Positions 53,968-62,894 of a stretch of 64,000 nucleotides of DNA are shown in pieces. Position numbers and translations under genes: made by a program. The stretch comes from Hymenobacter sp. BRD67 (lineage in GTDB: Bacteria > Bacteroidota > Bacteroidia > Cytophagales > Hymenobacteraceae): contig NZ_CP053904.1 of assembly GCF_013256425.1 (NCBI RefSeq), positions 496,001-560,000 on the forward strand. Reading direction: 5' to 3'. Positions within the stretch are counted from its first letter, which is position 1. Each line of letters opens with the position of its first letter. A model generated the notes under the pieces. The model searched no databases, was not told where the DNA came from, and was given only the letters and a program-made list of their open reading frames with translations.

Positions 53968-56286
53968 TTACTTCGCCAGCGTGAAGCTGGCCGCCTGCAC
54001 GTCGCGCGAGTTGCCGCCCACGAATACCTGGAAGTCGCCGGGCTCAGCCACAAACTTGAGGTCATCGTTGTAAAACTTCAGGTCGTCGGCCGTGAGGTGA
54101 AAGGTCAGCTGGCGGCTTTCACCCTTTTTAAGCAGAATTTTCTGGAAGCCCTTCAATTCTTTCACCGGGCGAGTGCTGGAGCCTACAAGGTCTCGAATAT
54201 AGAGCTGAGCTATTTCTTCGCCATCGTATTGGCCGGTATTCTGCACAGTTACGTTCACTGTGAGGCCTTCGTCGGGGCGTAGGGTATTCTTGCTGATAGT
54301 TGGCTTGGAGTAGCTAAACGTGGTGTAGCTCAGGCCGAAGCCGAAAGGATAGAGCGGGTCGTTGGAGATATCGAGGTAGCGCGACTTGTACTTATCGAGC
54401 AGCACGCCGGCGTAAGGGCGGCCGGTGCTCTTATGATTATAGTATATCGGAATCTGCCCCACCGATTGCGGAAAGGTCATGGTGAGCTTGCCCGATGGGT
54501 TGTAGGCCCCGAAGAGGGCATCAGCCACGGCATTGCCGGCTTGCGTACCGCCAAACCACGTTTCCAGAATGGCATCGGCGTTCTGGTTTTCCCAGGGTAG
54601 GGCCAGTGGGCGGCCGTTTACGAGCACAAGCACGAGGGGCTTACCAGTGGCTTTCAGGGCTTTGAGCAGGTCGAGCTGGCGGCCTGGCAGGCCAATGTCG
54701 GCGCGGCTGGCAGCTTCGCCGGTCATGCCCTGGCTTTCGCCCACCACGGCCACGACCACGTCGGCCGCCTGGGCCGCGCGCACAGCCTCGGCAATGGTAG
54801 TTTCGGCAGGGCGGGCGTCGATGCTCAGCTCGCCGCCGTAGGCATTAAGGCGCCGAATCAGCTGGTCGTCGTCGGTAACGTTCACGCCTTGCGTATACGT
54901 TACCCGGATACCGGGCCCGCCCACATTTTTGATTCCCTGCAGGATAGAAACAGCCTGCTTGCCATCGCCGGCCCCGCTCCAGTTGCCAATCATGTCGCGG
55001 GCGCGGTCGGCCAGCGGCCCTACTACGGCGATGTTGACGGTATTTTTCAACGGCAGCGTTTGCCGGTCGTTCTTAAGCAGCACCAGGGTGCGCCGCGTAA
55101 TGGAGCGGGCTTCCTCGATATAAGCGGGCTTCATCATCGTGGCCTTGGCGCGTTCCTCCGTCACGCCCCGGTAGGGGTCCTGAAAGAGGCCGAGCTTATA
55201 CTTGGCTTCCAGCACGCGGCGGCAGGCCTGGTCGATATCGGCCTGGCGCACGCTTCCCTCCTTAAGGTTGGTAGCCAGCTGCTTTAAAAATACTTCGCCT
55301 ACCATGTCCATGTCGACGCCCGCTTTCAGGGCCAGCTCCGACACCTTTTTCTCGTCGCCCATGCCGTGGGCTTCCATCTCGTTGATGGCCGTGTAATCGG
55401 TGGCTACAAAGCCGGTGAAGCCCCACTGGTTGCGCAGCAAGTCGGTCAGTAGCCATCTGTTGGCCGTGGCCGGGATGCCATTAACGTCATTAAACGAAGA
55501 CATTACCGAGCCCACGCCTGCTTTTACGGCAGCCCGATAGGGCGGCAGATACTCATTGTACATGCGCTGGCGGCTCATGTCGGTGGTGTTATAGTCGCGC
55601 CCGGCCTCGGCTGCGCCGTAGAGCGCAAAATGCTTGAGGCAGGCCATCACGTTCTCGGGCCGGGTCATGTCGTTGTTGGGGCCCTGGTAGCCGCGTATCA
55701 TGGCCTCGGCAATGCGCGAGCCCAGGTAGGGGTCTTCGCCAGCACCTTCGGCCACGCGGCCCCAGCGCGGGTCGCGGGCAATGTCTACCATGGGAGAGTA
55801 CACCCAGTTGATGCCATCGGCGGCCGATTCTTCGGCCGCGATGCGGGCGCTGCGTTCCAGGGCGCTCATATCCCAGCTGGCGGCCAGCCCCAGCGGAATC
55901 GGGAAGATGGTGCGGTGCCCGTGAATAACGTCGTAGCCTAATATAAGCGGAATATGCAGCCGCGATTCCTGCACGGCCAGGGCTTGCAGCTTGTGGGCCG
56001 CCACCGGGGTATAGGTATTGAGTACCGCGCCCACCAGGCCCTTCTTGATGTTGGCGTCCACGTCCTTGCTCACCACCGGCCCGGTCACGTCGAAGCCCAC
56101 CGAAACGAGGTTGAGCTGACCAATTTTTTCCTCGAGCGTCATTTTTTGCATCAGGCTCGTTATGAACTGCTGCATTTTGGCGTCGGAGAGGGGAAGGGTG
56201 GGTTTGGGTGGAGCTTGGGCGTGGGCGCTGGCCAGGCTCAAGGCCACGAGTAGCGTGGCCCCGAAGAGCGACTTGCGGTGTTTCAT
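53968..56286 (-). CDS. bglX: Glycoside hydrolase family 3 beta-glucosidase
   Basis: A 772-residue secreted enzyme with a signal peptide (MKHRKSLFGATLLVALSLASAHAQ). The N-terminal GH3 barrel includes NWVYSPMVDIARDPRWGR and the nucleophile segment TGFVATDYTAINEM; the C-terminal alpha/beta domain includes GEAASRADIGLPGRQLDLLK, and the last 120 residues form the fibronectin-III-like domain with DEGLTVNVTVQNTGQYDGEE. The order matches BglX, which hydrolyses cellobiose and other beta-glucosides in the periplasm. ATG 56286 begins the signal peptide. Upstream about 1 kb is largely gene-free. Confidence 0.92.
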   Translation of the reverse strand: MKHRKSLFGATLLVALSLASAHAQAPPKPTLPLSDAKMQQFITSLMQKMTLEEKIGQLNLVSVGFDVTGPVVSKDVDANIKKGLVGAVLNTYTPVAAHKLQALAVQESRLHIPLILGYDVIHGHRTIFPIPLGLAASWDMSALERSARIAAEESAADGINWVYSPMVDIARDPRWGRVAEGAGEDPYLGSRIAEAMIRGYQGPNNDMTRPENVMACLKHFALYGAAEAGRDYNTTDMSRQRMYNEYLPPYRAAVKAGVGSVMSSFNDVNGIPATANRWLLTDLLRNQWGFTGFVATDYTAINEMEAHGMGDEKKVSELALKAGVDMDMVGEVFLKQLATNLKEGSVRQADIDQACRRVLEAKYKLGLFQDPYRGVTEERAKATMMKPAYIEEARSITRRTLVLLKNDRQTLPLKNTVNIAVVGPLADRARDMIGNWSGAGDGKQAVSILQGIKNVGGPGIRVTYTQGVNVTDDDQLIRRLNAYGGELSIDARPAETTIAEAVRAAQAADVVVAVVGESQGMTGEAASRADIGLPGRQLDLLKALKATGKPLVLVLVNGRPLALPWENQNADAILETWFGGTQAGNAVADALFGAYNPSGKLTMTFPQSVGQIPIYYNHKSTGRPYAGVLLDKYKSRYLDISNDPLYPFGFGLSYTTFSYSKPTISKNTLRPDEGLTVNVTVQNTGQYDGEEIAQLYIRDLVGSSTRPVKELKGFQKILLKKGESRQLTFHLTADDLKFYNDDLKFVAEPGDFQVFVGGNSRDVQAASFTLAK

Positions 56287-56617
56287 GAAAGGGTAGTTAG
56301 GAATTACTAAGCGGAAAGTTAGAGCAGTAGTTGGGTTGATAAAACTGCGTTTGGTGGTAGCTACGGCCATTTTAGCCTGGCTAATACCTTACTATGGCGC
56401 TGGGGCGTGTGCAGTAGCTGCTTGCCGAAAGCAGCCTTTGGGCATAGCCATTGCCCCAATGTGGCCGGCGTGTGCCTTAACCGCGTTTCCCTTCGTGGAG
56501 TAGCCCGGCTAGAATTTAGGCAGAAAGAAAAAGTAAAAAAAGCGCCCGGCTTTCGGCTAGTGCGCTATCCGGCGTTTTTGTCCCCTCAGGCCGCGGCCCT
56601 CAGTCGGCTTTGCTGAC

Positions 56618-56870
56618 TGTAGTACGGCTCGATACGCCGTTTTCGTTGATGGCTTTAATAGTAAAATACTACGGCCGGTCTTTGGCCATGCCTTTAAGGT
56701 AACAGTTTTTGTGCCCATTCACCATGAGGTAGCTATATAGTTTGTCGGGAGCTAGCCCGGTGTAGATGTTATAGGCGTAGGCTGCATCCACGGGCGCTCA
56801 GCGCCGCCAGGCGCTGCGCTTATCGGCAGCGGTACGCAGCACCACAAACTCCTTCCCTGCCGCCGGATGC
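56618..56870 (-). pseudogene. Fibronectin-III-like fragment of a secreted glycoside hydrolase
   Basis: Reading the minus strand of 56618-56870 gives AGKEFVVLRTAADKRSAWRR, a stop, then AYAYNIYTGLAPDKLYSYLM, GHKNCYLKGMAKDRP, a second stop, and YFTIKAINENGVSSRT. The pattern (YNIY-G-APDKLY, later YF-I-A-NENG-S) is that of the C-terminal fibronectin-III-like domain of GH43-type xylosidases and arabinosidases. Two in-frame stops and no upstream domain show a decayed remnant. Confidence 0.65.
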
Positions 56871-56959
56871 CATCAAGAGCAACCCAGCCGTGGTTCGAGA
56901 GCTGTTCTATTAATTATATAAAATTATATTTATAAGTTTTATATCCTTGCTTAAATCTC

Positions 56960-57184
56960 AGTCAGGATATTATCCTGACTGGCATCGTCGGAAACGATGC
57001 CGACAAAGGCAGCCTGCCCGACGACTACGGCGAGGCTTAAAATATCGGCAAGGTCACGGCTATCGCTGCCAATGACAATGTCAACAACGCCCGGACTGGG
57101 TATTTCCAGGGCGTGGCCCGTGCTAACCCAACGTTAAAGGCAGAAGGAAAACGTAAAGTAGCGGAGAAAACAGGCCAAGCGTAA
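56960..57184 (+). pseudogene. Unrecognised coding-like remnant
   Basis: A frame over 75 codons ends in TAA at 57182 and has one internal TAA at 57038. It reads IVGNDADKGSLPDDYGEA, stop, then NIGKVTAIAANDNVNNARTG and YFQGVARANPTLKAEGKRKV. The hydrophilic, alanine/asparagine-rich look is coding-like, and sits in the gap between bglX and the OmpA gene. I do not recognise the family. The remaining gap (56287-56617, 56871-56959 and 57185-57322) holds nothing I can call; it is AT-rich near 56900-56950. Confidence 0.4.
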
Positions 57185-57322
57185 ATCCTTGTTTTCCTTT
57201 GAAAAGTAAAAAATATGAGGCGGTTGGCCGCTTTTTTATTACCGAAATATCGATTCCTTCGTAAGCAGGCCAATAATTACTGCGGGCTAGCTGCCTCACC
57301 TTTTACACCTTTCTTTTCATAT

Positions 57323-58963
57323 ATGAGCGAATTCTCTTCCTCCCTCCGCCGGCTACTGCCAGGAGCGGTGCTGCTGGCCGCCGGGCTTAGTGCCACGGCA
57401 ACCCAAGCCCAGACGCCCGACCGCAAAACGGCCATTGGTGCTAATGTGAGCCTGTTACAATACCAGGGCAACCTCGGTGGTGATTTTGGGGTCATGCACT
57501 TTCCTGAGCAGGTAGGTGTGGGCGCGCATATCACTCGCTACCTGTCGCCGTCGTTCGACGTAAGCTTGCTCGGCAATTTCCAGAACTTCCGTTACGTCGC
57601 AGATGCTGCGCCTCAGGATGAGTTCAAAGCCCGCATTGCTATGTTTGACCTGGGCTTGAAGCTGAAGCTCAACAATGGTAAGATTCTGAAAGAGGAATCC
57701 TTTATTCAGCCTTACCTGATGGGCGGCGGTGGTTTCTTCGTCGCCAACAGCCGGGGCAACTACCTTACGTTCAACCAAAACCTGACGACCACGAGCGGCA
57801 CCTTTTTCAACCAGGTGCGGCGCCCCGAAGTGTTTGGCCAGGCTGGTCTGCGTTTCCGTCTCTCACCCGCAGTGGGGCTTGACGTAACCGCCAGCCAGCA
57901 CTACGCCTTTACCGGCGATAATATCGATGTCGATAACTCCAGCAGCGGCAAGTATTACGACCGCTTTCTGGTGTACGGGGTGGGCCTGACCGCCGCGTTG
58001 GGCAAAGCCAAGGATACGGACGGCGACGGGGTGCCCGACCGCAAGGACAAGTGCCCCAATACGCCCGCTGGCGTGAAGGTGGACGTCAATGGCTGCCCGG
58101 TTGACACCGACGGCGACGGCGTGGCCGACTACCAGGACAAGTGCCCCACCGTGAAGGGTCTAGTGGCCCTGCAGGGCTGCCCCGATGCTGACGGCGACGG
58201 CGTGGCTGACGCCGACGACAAGTGCCCCAACACCCCGGCCGGCGTGCGCGTCGACGCCTCGGGCTGCCCGCTCGATGCCGATGGCGACGGTGTACCCGAC
58301 TACCTCGACAAGTGCCCCGGCACCCCCTCGGGCGTGAAAGTAGATGCCTCGGGCTGCCCGCTCGACCGCGACGGCGATGGCGTGCCCGACTACCAGGACC
58401 GCTGCCCCGACCGCGCCGGCCCCGCCTCTAATAAAGGCTGCCCCGAGATTAAGGCCGAGGCCAAGAAAATCCTCAACGAGGCTACCAAGTACATCAACTT
58501 CGACTTCGACAAGGCTACCCTGAAGCCGTCCTCGTATCCGAAGCTGCAGCAGATGGTGCAAATCATGAACGACTACCCCGACTACTCGCTCAGCATTGCC
58601 GGCCACACCGACAGCAAGGGCGACGACGCCTACAACCTGCGCCTGAGCTACGAGCGCGCCGCTTCGGCCCGCGCCTACATGCTGAGCAAAGGCATTCCGG
58701 CCGACCGCATCGAGAGCCGCGGCTACGGCGAAACCAAGCCCATTGCCGACAACAAGACGGCCGCCGGCCAGGCCCTGAACCGCCGGGTGGACTTCGACCC
58801 CTTCCTTACCGGCGAGCCCAACGCGGCCGAAGTGAAGTACGGCCCGGCCCCGGCCGAGCCCTCGGAGGCCGAGGTCAAAAAGGCGGCCACCAAGAAGGCT
58901 CCGGCCCGCAAAGCCCCCGCCCACAAGGCCCCGCATAAGGCCCCGGTGAAGCGCAAGAAGTAA
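57323..58963 (+). CDS. OmpA-family outer-membrane protein with thrombospondin-3 repeats
   Basis: A 546-residue protein with a signal peptide (starting MSEFSSSLRRLLPGAVLLAA). Residues about 30-230 form a beta-barrel-like domain; residues about 230-375 carry several calcium-binding TSP3 repeats of the form DTDGDGVPDRKDKCPNTPAG; the OmpA peptidoglycan-binding domain follows (YINFDFDKATLKPSSYPKL ... NRRVDF), and a Lys/Ala/Pro-rich tail (KKAPARKAPAHKAP) ends the protein. It probably links the outer membrane to the cell wall. ATG 57323 starts the signal; the longer frame is rejected. A terminator follows. Confidence 0.93.
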   Translation: MSEFSSSLRRLLPGAVLLAAGLSATATQAQTPDRKTAIGANVSLLQYQGNLGGDFGVMHFPEQVGVGAHITRYLSPSFDVSLLGNFQNFRYVADAAPQDEFKARIAMFDLGLKLKLNNGKILKEESFIQPYLMGGGGFFVANSRGNYLTFNQNLTTTSGTFFNQVRRPEVFGQAGLRFRLSPAVGLDVTASQHYAFTGDNIDVDNSSSGKYYDRFLVYGVGLTAALGKAKDTDGDGVPDRKDKCPNTPAGVKVDVNGCPVDTDGDGVADYQDKCPTVKGLVALQGCPDADGDGVADADDKCPNTPAGVRVDASGCPLDADGDGVPDYLDKCPGTPSGVKVDASGCPLDRDGDGVPDYQDRCPDRAGPASNKGCPEIKAEAKKILNEATKYINFDFDKATLKPSSYPKLQQMVQIMNDYPDYSLSIAGHTDSKGDDAYNLRLSYERAASARAYMLSKGIPADRIESRGYGETKPIADNKTAAGQALNRRVDFDPFLTGEPNAAEVKYGPAPAEPSEAEVKKAATKKAPARKAPAHKAPHKAPVKRKK

Positions 58964-58977
58964 GCGCCCACCCCACA

Positions 58978-59016
58978 AAAAGCAGCCCGCTCAGCTTGAG
59001 CGGGCTGCTTTTTTGT
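58978..59016 (+). terminator. Terminator after the OmpA gene
   Basis: AAAAAGCAGCCCGCTCA pairs with TGAGCGGGCTGCTTTTTT around a GCT loop, followed by T residues. A strong intrinsic terminator. Confidence 0.9.
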
Positions 59017-59222
59017 GTGTACTTCGCAAAGGTGCTTATAAAATTATGTGGTAGGCAACGCCGTTATCAGCGGGTTAGCGCAGGCTCGAAGTCGCTGTAC
59101 AGTAGCGCGGACTTTTAGTCAGCAAGTCAGGTAGCCGCTTTTCTGACTGATATTGAGTCTCAATCCGTGGTAAACGCTGCCTAAGGTTACCTTTTATTGC
59201 CGGCTAGCACCTTACTTGTGGC

Positions 59223-60767
59223 ATGAAAAAACGCTATTTGCTGGGTGGAATGCTTCCCATAGTTGTTGCGATGCTACTGGCGGCGGCCCCGCCGGCTACA
59301 GTGCTGAAAAAAGTGCGGCAGTATCGCCAGCAGCACGAGCACGAACTGCTGGCCGAATACTCGCGGCTGCTGGCCATCCCCAACGTAGCGGCCGATACGG
59401 CGGGGCTGCACCGCACGGCCGCCACCATCGCGGCCATGATGCGCCAGCGCGGCATTGCCGATGTGCAGCTGCTGAAAGCTGCTTCGCCTGCTGTGCCACC
59501 CGCCGTGTATGGCGAGGTGCGGGTTCCCGGTGCCACCCGCACCATCGTGTTTTATGCGCACTACGACGGTCAGCCGGTCAACCCGACGCAATGGGCGGCG
59601 GGCCTCAGTCCTTTTCAACCTGTATTGGCCAGCGCCTCACTGGCGAAAGGAGGAGCCCTGCTGCCCACGCCTGCGCCGGGCACGCCGCTTAATCCCGACT
59701 GGCGTCTCTACGCCCGCGGCAGCTCCGACGATAAGGCCGGCGTAATGGCCATCATTTCGGGCTACCAGGCACTGGCCCAGAGCGGCATCAGGCCTACGGT
59801 GAACCTAAAGTTCTTTTTTGAGGGTGAGGAAGAGGCTGGCTCGCCCCACCTGGCCGAGCTGCTGGCCCGGCACCGGGCCTTATTGCAATCCGACCTCTGG
59901 ATAATCTGTGATGGGCCTGTCCACCAGTCGGGCCGCAAGCAGGTAGTATTTGGTGCCCGCGGCGATGTGAATGTGGCGCTCACGGTGTACGGGCCCCGGC
60001 GCCCGCTGCATAGCGGGCACTATGGCAACTGGGCTCCCAACCCGGCTATGGCGCTGGCCCGCCTGCTGGGCTCTATGAAAGACAGCACCGGCCGCGTCAC
60101 TATTGCGGGCTTCTACGACGACGTGGTGCCGCTTACTGCCACCGAGCAGGACGCCCTGCGCCGTATACCTACTATCGACGATGACATTCGGCGCGAGCTG
60201 GGCTTTGCCCGGCCCGACGGCCAGGGGCAGTCGCTGGTCGAGCTACTCAATCAGCCTTCGCTGAATATCAATGGGATGCGAAGTGCCAATGTGGGTCCGC
60301 AGGCAGCCAACGTCATTCCCACCACGGCCGAAGCAGTGCTGGATTTACGTCTGGTGCTGGGCAACGACTACCAGCGGCAGATTCAGAAAGTAGTGCGGCA
60401 CATCGAGCACCAGGGCTTTTTCGTAACGCGCGCCGAGCCTACCGATGCCGAGCGGGCGCAGTACCCGCGCCTGGTGCGGGTGGTGCCTGCTACCGGCTAC
60501 AATGCCCAGCGCACGCCTATGGATTCGCCCCTGGCCGGCCGCGTGGTGCAGGCAGTGCAGAGTACCGTAACGGAGCCGGTGGTGCTATTGCCCACTTCCG
60601 GTGGTAGCCTGCCGCTCTATGTATTCAAACAAGAGCTGGGTACAACTACGCTAACCGTGCCCGTTGCCAATTACGATAACAATCAGCACGCTGAAAACGA
60701 AAATATCCGGTTGGGTAATCTCTGGGATGGCATTGAGACAATGGCCGCGCTTATGACGCTGAAGTAA
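59223..60767 (+). CDS. M20 family metallopeptidase
   Basis: A 514-residue enzyme with a hydrophobic N-terminus (LGGMLPIVVAMLLAAAPP), so likely periplasmic. The M20 dinuclear site is visible: YAHYDGQPV (His and catalytic Asp), GSSDDKAG (bridging Asp), EGEEEAGS (catalytic Glu and ligand), and near the end NQHAENENI (His). The dimerisation (lid) domain lies at about residues 240-400. The overall layout resembles DapE/ArgE/carnosinase-type dipeptidases. It stands alone between the OmpA and HEAT-like genes; the 256 bp after it contain a hairpin at 60857-60892 only. Confidence 0.9.
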   Translation: MKKRYLLGGMLPIVVAMLLAAAPPATVLKKVRQYRQQHEHELLAEYSRLLAIPNVAADTAGLHRTAATIAAMMRQRGIADVQLLKAASPAVPPAVYGEVRVPGATRTIVFYAHYDGQPVNPTQWAAGLSPFQPVLASASLAKGGALLPTPAPGTPLNPDWRLYARGSSDDKAGVMAIISGYQALAQSGIRPTVNLKFFFEGEEEAGSPHLAELLARHRALLQSDLWIICDGPVHQSGRKQVVFGARGDVNVALTVYGPRRPLHSGHYGNWAPNPAMALARLLGSMKDSTGRVTIAGFYDDVVPLTATEQDALRRIPTIDDDIRRELGFARPDGQGQSLVELLNQPSLNINGMRSANVGPQAANVIPTTAEAVLDLRLVLGNDYQRQIQKVVRHIEHQGFFVTRAEPTDAERAQYPRLVRVVPATGYNAQRTPMDSPLAGRVVQAVQSTVTEPVVLLPTSGGSLPLYVFKQELGTTTLTVPVANYDNNQHAENENIRLGNLWDGIETMAALMTLK

Positions 60768-60856
60768 GCCGCGGGCCACGGAGGAGGAGCTGTTTTTGTT
60801 TTTTGAAGCTGGCTTGCGGCCGGCGGCTCCGCACTGCTAATCTGGGACCACTGGGC

Positions 60857-60892
60857 GGCGCTGGTGCCTGCTCACAGACCAGCACCAGCGCC
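60857..60892. repeat. Perfect 11-bp stem-loop
   Basis: GGCGCTGGTGC at 60857-60867 pairs with GCACCAGCGCC at 60882-60892, loop 14 bases. No T run follows. It lies 90 bp after the M20 stop and could end transcription or be chance GC-rich symmetry. Confidence 0.4.
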
Positions 60893-61023
60893 TGCCCTGC
60901 GGCTATCCACAATAATTATTCAGTAATAGCCACTTAGCGCATCTGCGACTAGCAGTTGGGGCAGTTTGTGTCGTACTTTTAACCCCGCTTAAATCTATTA
61001 CATACTGATAGGACCTTTACTCA

Positions 61024-61974
61024 ATGCGTTTGCCTGCGATTTTACTAGTTGCTTTAGCGCTGCTAAGTAGCCATTTTGTGTACGCTGCTACCTGGGATGA
61101 ACCCTGGCAGGAAACAGTTATAAAAGAATCCGGCTCGTTTGTGCTGGCCCGCGTAACCACCTTTGACCCCAAAAAAGGTGCTATCGTAAATGTATTGCGT
61201 ACCCTGGCCGGCGAGCCGCTGGCCGGTCCGGTCGAGGTTTCGAGCTTTTACAGCCTGCACCTCTGCAACGAGGCAGGCGAGGAGGCCGGGTTTCGGTTTG
61301 AAGGAATCGACTCTTGCTATATCTTTTTACAGAAAACAGCGGCCGGCTATGCGATTGCCACCCCTACCTCGGGCTTTGCGGCGATAAAGCACAGCAAGGT
61401 AGCGGCCACCTATCGGCACAGCTACCACCAGGCCCTGGTACCGCAAAGCGTGTACGAGCCTACCATGACGGCTATTTTTCAGCATTACCACGGGCAGCCG
61501 TACGATGCGGACTATATCAATAAGTTTGTAAGCAGTACGCTGGCCCTGGCGCCGGCCAAGCGCAACTCGGCCGAGCAGGCTACCTTCTTTCTGCAGCACG
61601 TAGCCCTCGAAACCACGTATCACCTGGGCCTGACGACCTATTGCACCGCCATTCTGCCGTTTCTGCGCGATACAACCAATTTTCACGCGCAGGTTTCGGC
61701 CACCCGCGCCCTGGCGGCCACGGCTACCCCCGAAGCCAAGCAGCAGCTTATCAAAGTGCTTACCCGCAAAAGCGACCGCGACTTTGTAAAAGTGCAGGCC
61801 GTGTGGACCCTCGCCGCGTATCACCCTACCGAGCTCAAGCACGAGCTGGCCAAAATCGCCAAAGTAGCCTCGGCCCAAAGCAATGGCTTTGGCGGCAACG
61901 ATATGGACCCGCGCAGCTGCACCCAAATCCCTACCGTGAAAGAGGCGCTGGATGCCCTGGTGGCCCAGCTCTGA
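61024..61974 (+). CDS. Secreted protein with HEAT-like C-terminal repeats
   Basis: A 316-residue protein with a signal peptide (MRLPAILLVALALLSSHFVYA). The N-terminal half is beta-rich without a recognised motif. The C-terminal third has HEAT-like units: ATRALAATATPEAKQQLIKV and VKVQAVWTLAAYHPTELKHE, the alternating helix pattern seen in adaptor-like proteins. No catalytic motif is visible. I do not recognise the whole protein. Confidence 0.65.
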   Translation: MRLPAILLVALALLSSHFVYAATWDEPWQETVIKESGSFVLARVTTFDPKKGAIVNVLRTLAGEPLAGPVEVSSFYSLHLCNEAGEEAGFRFEGIDSCYIFLQKTAAGYAIATPTSGFAAIKHSKVAATYRHSYHQALVPQSVYEPTMTAIFQHYHGQPYDADYINKFVSSTLALAPAKRNSAEQATFFLQHVALETTYHLGLTTYCTAILPFLRDTTNFHAQVSATRALAATATPEAKQQLIKVLTRKSDRDFVKVQAVWTLAAYHPTELKHELAKIAKVASAQSNGFGGNDMDPRSCTQIPTVKEALDALVAQL

Positions 61975-62042
61975 TGAAGCAGCTTGTTGTCCAGGCGTAG
62001 CGGGCGATTAAGCTACACGAAGGCTAGTTAGAGCGGGGCATT

Positions 62043-62816
62043 TTACCGAAAATGGCCGCCCAGCGGTTGCTTCTCAGAAAGAACTAGCGCTTTAGCCCCC
62101 AGCAGCTGGCGCATTTCCTGTGCATTGCCAATAGCCGAGCCGCCGATATCATTATTAAAGTACAAATACGCCTGCTCTACGCCGGGCGTAGCGGCTACCT
62201 CACTGGCGTAGCGCCGGAGCGCCTGCGTAGGGTAAGGCGAGGCGTAGAGGTCGGGCACGCCGTGGAAGCGGTAGTAGAGCGTAGGGGTAGTGGCAAGTAC
62301 CGTGTCGGGTAGCAGTGGGTGGCTTTGGCCCGAAAAGCCGATGCCGCGCTGGCGCAGTGCTTCGTACACCTCCTCGCGCCACCAGCTGGCGTGCCGGAAC
62401 TCCAGCACGTTGACAAACGACGGGTCGAGGCAGTCGAGAATGCGGGTGAGGCGGTCGGGCTCGTAGGCCATGCGCGGCGGCAGCTGAAACAGCACCGGCC
62501 CCAGCTTTTCGAGCAGGCCCCGGCCAGCCGTATCGTAAAAATCGCCGAGCAGCTGGCCCACTCCGTGAAACTGCTTGTAGTGCGTGATAAGCTGCGGGGC
62601 TTTCAGGGCAAACTGAAAATCGGCCGGACTCTGCGCGTACCAGTTTTCCAGAAACGACAGCTGCGGAAAACGATAGAAAGTCACGTTCAGCTCCAGCGTG
62701 CTGAAGTGCTGACTGTAAAACTCAAACCAGCGGCGCATGGGGAGCTTTTCAGGGTAAAAAACACCGCGCCAGTGCCGGTAGTGATAGCCCGAGCAGCCGA
62801 TATGGTAGGTAGGCAT
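62043..62816 (-). CDS. DUF72 family protein (YecE-like)
   Basis: A 257-residue cytoplasmic protein. The DUF72 start GCSGYHYRHWRGVFYP, LNVTFYRFP, LQFALKAP-like DFQFALKAPQ, LFQLPPRM, LEFRHASWW and the ending AYLYFNNDIGGSAIGNAQEM are all present. The family has a TIM-barrel fold similar to nucleases and isomerases, but no activity is established to my knowledge. ATG 62816 is at the first family residue. The promoter region is AT-rich and shows a palindromic ATTGTTGAACAAT near 62855. Confidence 0.9.
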   Translation of the reverse strand: MPTYHIGCSGYHYRHWRGVFYPEKLPMRRWFEFYSQHFSTLELNVTFYRFPQLSFLENWYAQSPADFQFALKAPQLITHYKQFHGVGQLLGDFYDTAGRGLLEKLGPVLFQLPPRMAYEPDRLTRILDCLDPSFVNVLEFRHASWWREEVYEALRQRGIGFSGQSHPLLPDTVLATTPTLYYRFHGVPDLYASPYPTQALRRYASEVAATPGVEQAYLYFNNDIGGSAIGNAQEMRQLLGAKALVLSEKQPLGGHFR

Positions 62817-62894
62817 CAGCAGAAGGAACAGATAAAAATATTAAAAAAACTATATTGTTCAACAATTTTTGCTACCCCAGCCCGCCTGGGTAAG

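Noticed and set aside
62855..62880. Palindrome near the start of the DUF72 gene as an operator
   Set aside because: ATTGTTGAACAAT is short and AT-rich; chance symmetry cannot be excluded.
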